The position numbers and the translations under genes were made by a program. From NCBI GenBank assembly GCA_025266875.1, contig JALLLT010000003.1, positions 1,525,152 to 1,589,151 on the forward strand: a stretch of DNA of 64,000 nt. The letters run 5' to 3'. Below are positions 24,701 to 35,525 of the stretch, one piece after another. Numbering within the stretch: the stretch's first letter is position 1; every line of letters starts with the position of its first letter. The notes under the pieces are model-generated. The model was not told the DNA's origin. It saw only the letters and a list, made by a program, of their open reading frames with translations, and made no database searches. Source of the stretch: Fennellomyces sp. T-0311. Taxonomy: Eukaryota > Mucoromycota > Mucoromycetes > Mucorales > Lichtheimiaceae.

Positions 24701-24835
24701 TATTTATGGATATTTAATCGTAGCATCGTAATTTTTATGTCATGATACGTATAGATTGTAATACTTGGGTTACTTTTTGGAGTTTATTAGAGAAGGGAAT
24801 TAAGCGTAACGTTGTGTCGGATACTATCAGATATG

Positions 24836-25005
24836 GGAACGGCTCTGAAATAGGAATGGTTGTCCTACCAAAGGCATGAAAGGCGTTATATGGACATCCA
24901 GAGGCACCAAAGACAATGGATCCTTTGGATGGCCCTAAATGACATCGAATGGCATGCATTCCAAGCTAAAGGCACAAATGGCTCTGGGAAGGTAACTCCG
25001 ATGAG
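24836..25005. repeat. Diverged short repeats, possible right subterminal region of the Plavaka element
   Basis: Several aaaggc, aaagac and gaatggc words recur here. Read on the opposite strand they give gcctttt/tgtctttg words like those in the decayed part of the 18.85-19.16 kb array. This could mark the other end of one element running from about 18.8 to 25.0 kb, but no terminal inverted repeat or target duplication was found, so the call is weak. Confidence 0.25.
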
Positions 25006-25670
25006 AAACTTTTCCGATGTATGCCATAAAAACCTGGAGCCACAAAATCGGAACTACTATGTGCTGTTAAAAGTGTATTTGATCAATAAAGCGCCATGTA
25101 CTGGCGCTAATACCATTTCTGGCAAGCCATAAAGCAGCGGCCATTTGCAAACACAAGTATTTTTGGGTTTGCATTAAGAAGCCTAACATTTAAGTTTTGG
25201 TTTTGATCTTTGAGTTTGAAGTTTAACAGATACTGAGCCCGCAGTACGCATAACAAAAAACCAATAGATTATGCGCCGCTATGATACAATATATCGGATG
25301 TTCGCCGCGCACATACTGTGTCGGAAAACAAAGTTCTCGGTATCCATGATGATTTTATATACCATAAAAGTTTTTTTTCCTTTTTACTGGGCACTCAGCG
25401 ACGGAATGAACTTGAGACTCGGGTACCAGTTACGTACTTCGTTGAGATCATAAACATAAAAAAAGGCGAGTTGGCAGTTTGACTACTTTCTAGACATAAG
25501 ACTTTTATGCCTTCCAAAAGGTACAAGGCAATTATAACATACATTTTTTATAGTGCTGTCAAAGAAAAGTACTATTACCTGTTTTATTACGCTCTTATGG
25601 AAAAAGATTTATCTTATGCCCGTGATTTTATGGACGTTCACAGTTCATCTGAGTTTGCTGGGAATTACCC

Positions 25671-26111
25671 GTGAAAACAAACCGGGGGTCTCAAATGACT
25701 CTAGAAGGACTCAAACATCGGGTAACAGACTATTTTCAATTAGGATACCTTTACTTTAACCAATACTGTACATCCAACGCTTTTTGCTTCAGATTGAAGT
25801 CCGCTCGTGCTTCATATGGAATTACCATTTTCCTAGTATATCCCCATTTAAAAGCTGCATCGTGTGATATCCCCGATCGTGAGTGCAATTACGTTCGTTC
25901 TTACAGATTGCTAAATAAAAGGCGTTTTCTGAGTAAGTCAAAAGTTATAATCAAATATGACGGCGCCGAACAACTACTATATTTTGATCCCCTGTGTAAC
26001 AAACATTCAAGCTTATTCAGAGCTCCTATCACCCTAAGAGTTTCAGAAGAACATGCAAAAAACGCATCATACAGCTTTGAATATATCATTCAACCACTTT
26101 GCTGTAATTGA
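25671..26111 (+). CDS. Hypothetical ORF, 146 codons, doubtful
   Basis: A single open frame from an ATG with mixed composition, including a hydrophobic stretch (YGITIFLVYPHLKAASCD) and a C-terminal part ending in QPLCCN. No motif is recognisable, no splice chain extends it and its surroundings are accessory DNA. A different frame just upstream (about 25559-25674) also looks protein-like and ends in a stop, so this may be a piece of a decayed gene rather than a working one. Confidence 0.2.
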   Translation: MKTNRGSQMTLEGLKHRVTDYFQLGYLYFNQYCTSNAFCFRLKSARASYGITIFLVYPHLKAASCDIPDRECNYVRSYRLLNKRRFLSKSKVIIKYDGAEQLLYFDPLCNKHSSLFRAPITLRVSEEHAKNASYSFEYIIQPLCCN

Positions 26112-27938
26112 TCTCCTATAATGATTCGTGTGCTTTGCGTAAAGTTCCTATTAGAGTATGACCGAAATGTTTTTTAGAACATCACCAGATTTCAGCAGCC
26201 AAGAAAAACTATTTACGTCCGTTTACCTTACACAGTAGCATACATTAAAATAGGGATGCTCTCACCATTTCGGATGAATTGAGTAGTAATCTACTCATGA
26301 TAGACGCATGCGCTATTGGTGATCGAAGGAAACGCGGCTCCTTTTCTATGTCACACTGAACATGGCCAGCTATACGTATTTAATATGAACAAAAGTTGCA
26401 TATCTAGAAAGACAATAGAAAAGATATCAAATCCTTCGATCAAAAAATCTAATATTTCATGCATGTATTCTCAATAGCTACTGCTATATTTTGAAAACCA
26501 ATTAATATTGTACGAGCTTTATAGTCAAACAAAGTATGTACTCTTCAGGTTTCTGTAAAACTACGTTTAGATCCAATTGATTACGGAACCATTGACACGT
26601 AAACTGATGCTATGCACCCCAGAAGGAACTAATGGCTCAACATTATTGTTATTGTTGGGGTAACACACTTGTTGGCACAGCTCACTTCGGCTATGAAAGA
26701 ATTTACGCTGCCGTGCCAGCTCGCCGCGAGTTTCGCCACCATTTGAGGAGTATGGAGAATTACATTACGCATGCTTATATTCGCTGTAGGCTAAGCTCAA
26801 TAAACGAATACACACACGTTATTTTTATTGCACTACTTGTATAACACATCATGCAAAGCACAATATTTCACTGTACTACTGCAATTAAAAAAGAGGGTTA
26901 AGGCTATGCTTCATGTAGAATCTGAGAAGCTTATCAACAATGCCGAAAATCCTCTTACACATCTGCCAAATTCAGTGCACAAAACTCTGTAGACAAGATA
27001 GAATTTCTTTCACTTTCAAATGCTAAGCAACTTACTCTTCCCAAAACCTATACTTATTTGAGGGGCACGCGTTCTTTTCTATCTATCGTCCTTTCTATTT
27101 TTCATTTGTGATAAAGTTAGTGCAGCTACTTCTACAAATAAAAAGCGCCCACAGAAGTATACTTTCTCGGAACATCGGGTTGAAGAGTCAATTACACGCG
27201 ATTATTTTCGTAGTTCGAATGTGGTGGCGATATATTTTTTGAGCGCAGGTGTATTAAGGGTTCCCATTAGAACACTAGCTTTTTGCTTTTCTGTATCACA
27301 GTGATTATCGCCTTTATAATCTTTGTGGGAATAAAACCTACTATCTAAACGGCTCGTACTGGAAGATCTGCGCAGCAAAATAAAAAAGAACTGTATGCAC
27401 AAAACTACTTCAAAGGGATGCTCAACTACATACTCCACTCTCTTCACAGGCACAGCTACAAAATCATGCAGCCAGATTATACAGCGATAAGTAGTTGCAT
27501 TTCCCGTGTCACACAAGCGATGGCTTTGTGCATCAATTTATGTGACGACCTGCTTCATACAGGTTAACATTCAAGTAGAATCAACTAGCAAGAAAAATCG
27601 TGCGAAGGCCTTTCAGTCGTAATGCGATACAATATAACCCGTTATAAAAGCCAAACAGGCTAGAGGATTTCGTTCATGGGGCAGTAATATAGCGTCAATA
27701 CTCTATAAATAATGTACGTATCGAGGACAGCCAATCCTCTGCGTTGATGCTCTACCATCTCGTCCGTACATCAGATATTCAACAATGATGCGCCGCTTCT
27801 CAGATCCTTGCCTAAATAGTGAACGCGCCGCAAAGGTAACTAAATAAAGCTAACCTCACATAAAGATGCTAAGCCTACATTATTGTCTATAAAAGATGAT
27901 TTACATCGGTATATCCATACACTAGTATACGTGGTACC
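26112..27938. other. Intergenic, nothing recognised
   Basis: About 1.8 kb of AT-rich DNA with only short frames on both strands, none with a motif. The right end must carry the promoter of the zinc-finger gene, but no distinctive element is visible. Confidence 0.45.
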
Positions 27939-28466
27939 ATGAGTTTAAAACTTGCACTGCCAGAACCTGTGGAGTCATCAAAAATACGAACGGAGAGCCG
28001 AAGTCCCAGTGACAGCCCAAGAATGCCGAGTTCTCCCACTGGATCCTGTTCTTCTATCGAATCCGATTTACAGACAGTATCTTCTAGGGAGTCGAATGTA
28101 TCTGGTGGGTCGCCTACAGAAGAAATCAAAGCAAGTCAAGAGCCAGAAGGATCAATGGAATTGCCCCCGATATTACGGAAGGATCTGGATGTGGAGTACA
28201 AAAAACAAGACGAGTTGGTTAGTTTACCCCGTATACCTGCGCACCATCGTTCGAGGTATAGCCCATCGGAGAGTCGCTCACAATGTCATCTCTGTGGCAA
28301 AATGTTTTCACGAGCCCGTGATATCAATAGACATGTCGGAAGCGTTCACTTCAAAGGAAAGTCATGTTACGACTGCCGGGCATGTGCGCGGACATTTACC
28401 CGACTAGACTCTCTGAAAAGACATGTGAACAAAACATGCAATCCGACACGAAGCTATACATGTTAG
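27939..28466 (+). CDS. C2H2 zinc-finger protein
   Basis: An intronless frame of 175 residues. The first ~110 residues are Ser/Pro/Glu-rich and probably disordered (RSPSDSPRMPSSPTG). Two zinc fingers follow. Finger 1 starts at about residue 116 (CHLCGKMFSRARDINRH then VGSVH) with C-x2-C-x12-H-x4-H spacing. Finger 2 starts at about residue 146 (CRACARTFTRLDSLKRH then VNKTC) and replaces the last His with Cys, a C2HC variant. The protein ends 16 residues later. The arrangement suggests a small nuclear DNA-binding transcription factor, but target and pathway are unknown. It stands alone between accessory DNA on the left and the gene-dense core on the right. Confidence 0.8.
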   Translation: MSLKLALPEPVESSKIRTESRSPSDSPRMPSSPTGSCSSIESDLQTVSSRESNVSGGSPTEEIKASQEPEGSMELPPILRKDLDVEYKKQDELVSLPRIPAHHRSRYSPSESRSQCHLCGKMFSRARDINRHVGSVHFKGKSCYDCRACARTFTRLDSLKRHVNKTCNPTRSYTC

Positions 28467-28617
28467 TGCTATGAAGCAATTTCCCCAACCTTTATATATA
28501 CTGTAAGAACTGCAACATATCTTAGTACAATACGTGCAATGGTTAACAATATAAAAACTTGTATCCACTTCTAAATTTCTGGTCGGAGCAATCAACTTCA
28601 CTCGTTTACTCTTACGA

Positions 28618-29497
28618 ATGCCACTGCCCGGACTAAGCCAGCTTATGAGTGGTACACTCGCTATTGCCCTGAATTATGTGGCTACATTCTACATGCCCTC
28701 AACACGGCTTTTACGGGATCCTCTTGAAACCCTGACGACCGCTCTACCAATACTGTTAGCTGGTCATGTGGTCATCATGGGATTGACACTTTCAGTGTTC
28801 AAGCAATGCAGTACCAAAACAACAGTGGTATGAATCGCTTAGAATACCGCCTTCGCCTGTAACGTTGATTCCAAGTTGTAGATCTCAATCGGTTACGCAT
28901 TGTTAATCACAGCGATATCTACTGTGGTTTTGCACGGGTTCATCGTACTGTTCGGCGCTTCGCTTGTCGAGTAACTATTTCGAAAAGGAAAGAGGCGCAA
29001 TGAAACTCTAACGGCACACACCGCTCTGATAGAAAGTTCAATCACACACTCGCATTTGCAGCGTATCTGGCGATTGTGGCACTGATGCCCAGTTTCACGG
29101 CTCTGGCGCCTGCGGAATCGGGTACTTGGGTGAAGTGTTTCCTGCAACACAGGTGAGTGAATGTTTCCTTTTTTTTAATCCTTGCTGGATAAGCTCAAGC
29201 GTGTCATGTAGCCCCACCACAGGCCCCGAGATTTATGCCTACTCGCAAACGATTTGCACGCTATCTGGAGCCTGGATCGGAGCTATCGTGTTGCCCCTGG
29301 ATTGGGAGAGGGACTGGCAGGTAATAGTTTAAATACGGTACACAAACAAGGTGCAAAGTTGTTGATGATGGTCATTCTTCCAGGCTTGGCCGATTTCATG
29401 TGTCATTTCAACGTACCTGGGTCATGCAGTTGGGGTGTTTACTGCGTTCGGCTGGTCATCGTTCAAGCATGTACTTAGTAAGAGGAAAAATGAATAA
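28618..29497 (+). CDS. GPI11: PIG-F / Gpi11, GPI-anchor ethanolamine-phosphate transfer subunit
   Basis: Five exons (28618-28827, 28882-28970, 29033-29152, 29212-29320, 29384-29497) encode about 213 residues; human PIG-F has 219. The protein is strongly hydrophobic with several membrane segments. It contains VVLHGFIVLFGASLVE and, near the C-terminus, LSGAWIGAIVLPLDWERDW followed by AWPISCVISTYLGHAVG, the diagnostic PIG-F signature. PIG-F is an endoplasmic reticulum membrane partner that stabilises the PIG-O and GPI7-type ethanolamine-phosphate transferases in GPI-anchor synthesis. All junctions are GT-AG and keep the frame. The HECT ligase gene begins 211 bases downstream on the same strand. 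Confidence 0.93.
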
Positions 29498-29708
29498 AGG
29501 AATTGGTCGATTAGGAAGGCTGTTGTGCTGTATTTGTATGTTTCACTTGCTGCTAAGCCAATGCTGTGCATCATTGCAGCACATCCGTACCAACGCAACG
29601 GCTCTGAGCCTTGACATAAGTACGCCAATGCAAAGTGAAAATTGCGTCGTTACACGGAGTATATAGTGGGTTAGAGAGAGAAGCAAAGCTGCTGGTAAAA
29701 CGGAGACA

Positions 29709-32700
29709 ATGTTCACGCCGACCGACAAGGAAAAAAAGGCATTTCTTGAACGCACCAGAGCCGATCGACAACGACGCGAGGCTGAGCGATTGGAAAAGCA
29801 ATTACTCGACAAAAAAGACAAAGCTGCACGCATTGTTCAAAAGTGGTGGCGGCAACAGACCCGATTACGCAGAGCATCTCAAGAAGCCTGGTCATGGTGG
29901 GACCATTACCTCCAACAACAAAATCTGTCACTTGACGATTGTTTCCGCCTTGCTGGCATATACCACCTACTCTCCCACCACCATCCTTCCGGTGTCAGCA
30001 GCAGCCGATTGGCCGATATATGCAAGTGCCTTGTGAAAAAGTACAACAACATGTCCTACTATGCATTGCTTGTCGATCGTCGATACCGCACTCTGTCGCT
30101 GAAATACCTTTGCTTCATCATCGATCGATGTTTCGTTGCTATAGGTGCCTTTGACGACAAGCAACAGCAGATGTACCTCAGCGGACCAGAGCTCAGCATT
30201 CTCCTGCAGTTCTTGAACCCTAAAATGTATCAGCAGACCAACAAGTTCCTTGACACGCGATACCTTGTACCTGACCATCCAATGGCTTTGACAAACGCAG
30301 CCTATACTGTCCTTGACCAATGTCTGCTAAATGCCAGCATACGCGATCCTGCCATTGCCCGTGTTCAACGCATAGTTAAATTGGAGCAGAAGAGCGCAAA
30401 GTACTCGGCTGGTGTGCTTTCGCCAGATGATGGCAAGGCAGTGCGCGCAATACAACTATGGCTTACCACGGTCACTCGTCTGTGTCTGTTTCCTCTCGAG
30501 TTTGCCTCCAACGACGATAGACGGCGTACCGCAGTTGAATTCATTTGCAGAGCTATTCTGACTATCCCCTTGCTACCAGCAATGATCAACTTGATGATGG
30601 CCAGCCATCTCATGAAACTTATCAGCATCAACGATGTATACGCCGCTATCACCAGAAAGAGCGACAAGACGATAACAGAGATGATCAGCGGCAATGGATG
30701 TCTTTTCGTACTAGGAAACATGCTGCATTTCGTTCAACAGCAACCACTGGATGCGTCTCTAATGGTTGCTTTAGCAAATACACTGCTGGATTCCGCCCAG
30801 AACTACTTTTCCGAACGACAATACTCAATGTACAAGCACTACCATCCGCTTTTCAAATGGTCAGCGTCTACGTGGGGCGATTCCATCGATGCCAATGTAT
30901 TTGAACGAGTACAGCGACAAATAGAGTATCTTTGGTCAAGAGGATTCATGGACAATGCATTTGCTGGTGTATTGGCATTCGACAGTAGAAGTGCAAGCAG
31001 CAAAAAGGAGGGATCCAAAAACGACGTCAAAATGCGACTGTTTAAAAGGAAGCAGCAAGAAGAGCTCTCCATTGTCGACAGCAAACAATACTCTCAACTA
31101 GCCGAGTTTTCGATGGATATCGAAGCCATTTTTACAATGTACATGACGCTGGCTTCCTTGTTTGCATCACAACGGAAGGAGGTTATGAATCGTATTGCGT
31201 TTACCCCGCGATTGATGCCACAGCTTTGGCGTATCATGAACACTTTTGGTCCACGAGGTCACATGACGATTTATCTGGATGCAGCTCGACGCCCAGATGG
31301 CGACGTCGATAGTGAGCCGCTTATCAAAATACTGAAAGCATTCTGCGAAGCATGCTCACTTGTGTTTCTGTAAGTCAACTTACTTGTTATATTCTGGTGT
31401 GTCTCATCGGTTTATGGAACAGAACACTTGATGATACCGATATTTTCGAAGATCAGCAGCCTTTTTCTGTCAAAGATCTGATCCAACTGGGGGGCTTCTT
31501 GAACGCATTCTACTTTGCGCTTTTGCACCAACAAACCAAAGATATCCGCACAACGACTGAATCATCCACACCCACTTTACCGCCTTCTGTGCGCACGTTC
31601 CGTGCGGCCCATCGACTGCTTCTTCAAATTTACGACTTGGACGTTCGTCATCCATTCTGCCCTGAGCAGCACTGGTTGCTTGTATCAGATCCCATGGCCA
31701 AATCATCCCTCCTTTCCTTATTCACCCCATCCAAGGCTACCACTGTGCAACCATTCCTGGATCGGTTGCGGCAAGGAGATCCAGTTCCGCTGCGCATCTT
31801 GCAACTGATGCCGCACACGGTTCCCTTCAATACGCGACTCACAGTGTTCCGAGATTGGGTTGGATCGGATCGCGTCGCACTCATGGCAACGAGTTCAAGG
31901 GCAATTCGAGTCCGTCGGCAGAATGTGCTTGAGGACGGTTTTCGTGGATTAAGCGGATTACCTCCAAGCGCTTGGAAAGGAACAATTCGTGTCAAGTTTG
32001 TTAATGATCTCGGTATATAGCTTTTCGCCTTTGTTGTCATGACAACATGCTTATATGCTTTTATAGGGATGGAGGAAGCGGGTATCGATCAAGGTGGTCC
32101 CTTCAAAGGTAAGCGATTCACTGCATATATATGATCCATCCATGTTAACGACTTTTTGCAGACTTTGTGTCTCTGCTGGTAGCCGATGTATTTAAACCTT
32201 CCATTGGACTATTTTCCTCCACATCAACGAACAACCTCTGTTATCCGGCTCCAACGTCCTATATCCAAGGACCCCATCACATCCAGCTCTTTGAGTTTAT
32301 TGGCAAGGTAAAATCCTAAAATAATAAACAATGTCTGAGGGCTTATACGGGATCAAAGGTCATTGGCAAAGCCGTATATGAGGGTATCTTGTTGGATGTC
32401 CAATTTGCCAGCTTTTTCCTTGCAAAACTGCTTGGTCGAAATGTGTTCCTGGAAGAACTGCGAGAACTTGATGAGGACGTATGGCGAAACTTGATCTTTT
32501 TAAAGCGCTATGATGGTAAGTATGCCGGATTTATAAGTGGACGATCACTTTACTTACAAAGCAACTTTTTAAAGGCGACGTGGAAGATTTGGGACTCTGC
32601 TTTGCAACTGACGAAGATGCATTTGGCACAGTCACCACGCATGAGCTGAAATACGTGAGTTTTACACTTTGCTATTCTAATGGTCCAGATGCTCATTGTT

Positions 32701-33668
32701 GCTCGGGGTGGTAGCACGGCAGAAATATCGCCGTTACCAACGATAACAAAGTGGAATATATCTACCGGATGGCAGACTACAAGTTGAACCAGCAAACGCG
32801 AGAGCAGACACGGGCCTTCATCAATGGATTTCGGTCAGTGATATCCGAAGCATGGATCCGCGTCTTTTCTCCACCGGAACTACAAAGGTGAGTGCCAGGC
32901 TATTTGCATAAACTGAATGACTCAAGAAGAAGTGCAGAGTAATTTCAGGCGAAGACACAGACTTTGGTAAATCCTGCCATACATTTGCTAAACAAAAACT
33001 AAAGCTAATTGAACAGATGTGACGGACCTGAGACAGCATACAGTGTATCAGAACGGGTACTTTGATCATCATCCTATTATCCGATCACTGTGGCAGATCG
33101 TAGAAGACTTTTCTTCAGAAGAAAAACGAGCTTTCCTCAAGTTTGTGACAAGCTGTCCGAAGGTAAGGGTACAGCACGTGAGACAGCAGAAAAAAGAACT
33201 GACGAAGGTAATATAGCCACCTTTGGGTGGATTTGATTATTTGCAACCGCCGTTCACGATTCGCATGGTCACGGTGGATCCAACTTCCAGTCAGGGAACA
33301 GTAGATGGATTAGGACTTGTCAAAACCTTGCTCAAGGTTGGCAACAGCGGAGGTGCGACAAAAATGGGTCGCTTGCCGACAAGTTCAACTTGGTATGCTT
33401 AATCAAAACCACCAATACAACATGTTGGACTAACTTGATTCTCCCCAGCTTCAACCTCTTGAAGCTTCCAGGTAAGTGTAGAAGATAATAGTCACCGAGT
33501 TTGATTATTGACTGGTGATTGTAGCGTATACCAAAAAGTCATTGTTGAGAGAAAAATTGAGATATGGTAAAAAGTTTTGAGGGGGAGGGAAGGATCGCAC
33601 AGCGGTATTCATGCTCTGTTGTTTTTTTTGTAGCCATCCATTCCAACACTGGCTTTGAGCTAAGTTAG
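29709..33668 (+). CDS. HECT E3 ubiquitin ligase, UBE3B/UBE3C/Hul5 type
   Basis: Thirteen exons: 29709-31369, 31423-32012, 32067-32108, 32162-32307, 32359-32515, 32575-32654, 32715-32887, 32938-32966, 33017-33162, 33217-33392, 33449-33471, 33525-33566, 33634-33668. They total 3,300 bases, about 1,099 residues. An IQ-like helix lies near residues 38-60 ([13 protein letters not shown]). The C-terminal HECT domain starts near residue 750 ([18 protein letters not shown]) and includes [20 protein letters not shown] and PPFTIRMV. The catalytic Cys, about residue 1067 in LPTSSTCFNLLKLP, has its codon split by an intron. The protein ends in GFELS, as usual for HECT ligases. It would accept ubiquitin from an E2 as a thioester and transfer it to substrates. 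Length and IQ motif favour UBE3B over UBE3C, which I cannot settle. Confidence 0.92.
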
Positions 33669-34253
33669 TATGATGGTGATATATAATAGAAGAAGAAGAG
33701 AGGGGTTGGAAATGCAAAAGGTTATTCGGTCATCCACAGTGATCTAAGACGAGGATCGAGATGAATCATGGGACTTGCTACTGGCTCGACGTCAAACAGT
33801 AAAGGCAAGGCATCCGTCATTGTTGCTGCTGCTGCAAAAAGTAAGGCCACTTGAAACGACAAAGATGGCATTTTCATGTTGAGGAGAGAGGGAAGGGAGA
33901 AAAAGAATAGGCAAAGACAAGGCCAGAAAGTCTCATATAATGACGGGAATGTCAAAAAATACCGACAAGACTGACCATTGTTCGTGTTGTCATTGTTGAG
34001 TGTATTGGGCTAAATCCGAAGCTAAAAAAGATGTCCCTGGTGGCATTTTGAATTAGTTTGAAGAGCTGGATCATCCGCAGCAAAGCATGCCAACGCTTAT
34101 TAATATTATCATTGAACCCACATCCTTCTCCATGATTCCCAAACGTGACACACAGCGCCACCGCAGCCCAATCAATGCGGACTTGCTTGAAAAAAAAAAT
34201 ATAAAAATGTCAGAAACGCGTTTCTTTGGTATTCGATCCTCTTCTTTTCAAAC

Positions 34254-35487
34254 ATGGAGAAACTACTTCAATGGGCAGTCAATAATAGCGACAAGGACGA
34301 ACTCAAGAAACAAGCTGAAGCCATTCGCAAAGGTGAATTGCAAGTCGATAGGTCAAAGTTTGATCCCGCTGTGATTGAAGCGATCCTCGGCAAAGACGAC
34401 GCTACGCGGATGAAGGGTAGGAAGCATTCTTTTTTTTTTCAAAGCATGGTTTTTACTCAACTCGAATCATAGAGGCTGTTGATTGCATTGTCGATCCCAA
34501 GGATACCCTAGAAAATAAGGAAATTGCGTTGGACAATTTGGAAATGGTATGAGTGAATACTGTTGATCCTTTGTCATTCATGTTAAATCTCGTCCTATTC
34601 GTATAGCTTATCGAGGGCATTGATAATGCAAATAGTATGTTGTTATGGTATTGATTTGAAGACAACATTGCTTATTTAATACCATAGATATCGAAAACAT
34701 GAAGCTGTGGCCGGCAATTCTCTCGCAGTTGGATACTGATGAACCAGTGATTCGCAAAGGTGTAGCATGGGTATGTGGAACAGCTGTCCAGAACAATCCA
34801 AAGGCGCAGGAGGCAGTAAGTAATCCATTTGGGATAATGTGAATAGGAATCATTGATGGTTTGTCTTCCCTAGTTCCTCAGTCACGGTGGTTTGGAAAAG
34901 TTGGTTGAAGTGCTGAAGAAGGAGCAAAACAAGAAAGTCAAAGCAACGATTATCTATGCTGTGTCTGGACTGCTCAAGCATTCTTCCAAAGCACAAGAAG
35001 CATTCGAGAAAAATGGCGGATTCAATGTTTTGTTTGACATTGTGAAGCGTTCAGATGGTAATGTGTATCATGTTGCGCACTAGATTGGAAAACTCATGTC
35101 TAATGTAGAGGATCCTGCCACCCTCCGCAAGACTGTTTTCCTTTTCAACAGCTTGCTCATTGAAAATAAGCAATTCGGCACCAGTTTGTTGGAACAAGGT
35201 GGATTGGATGCTCTGGATGCTGTACTTGTTAAATATACGGAACAAGAACAGGACGAGGATATGGTTGAAAAGGTAATAAAAAAGTGCATGCGAGGTCACG
35301 TGTATCGAAAGATGCTAACTATTTTTTTTTATTCAACTAGGCTTTGAGAACAATTCATACTTTGATCACCGAAACCAAGACAGCTGTACCAGCAGAACTT
35401 AAGAAACATGCTCAAAAGGCAGCGGATACGTTTGGCAAAGAGAATCTCGGACTGGCCGATAGCGAATGGCAGCAACTACTCGCATAA
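34254..35487 (+). CDS. FES1: Fes1 / HspBP1-type Hsp70 nucleotide exchange factor
   Basis: Seven exons (34254-34416, 34473-34546, 34607-34634, 34688-34815, 34874-35057, 35109-35272, 35341-35487) give about 295 residues; yeast Fes1 has 290. The N-terminus MEKLLQWAVNNS is typical. Armadillo-like repeats follow, with LDNLEMLIEGIDNANNIENM, RKGVAWVCGTAVQNNPKAQE, FLSHGGLEKLVEVL and AVSGLLKHSSKAQEAF. Fes1 is a cytosolic factor that releases ADP from Hsp70 (Ssa1), helping clear misfolded proteins. An AATAAA sits 33 bases after the stop. All junctions are frame-consistent. Confidence 0.94.
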
Positions 35488-35519
35488 ATGCATCTCTCAA
35501 TTGTACATATATACATTTT

Positions 35520-35525
35520 AATAAA
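35520..35525 (+). terminator. Poly(A) signal AATAAA of FES1
   Basis: A canonical AATAAA lies 33 bases downstream of the FES1 stop codon, at the usual position of a 3' end-processing signal. Confidence 0.5.
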
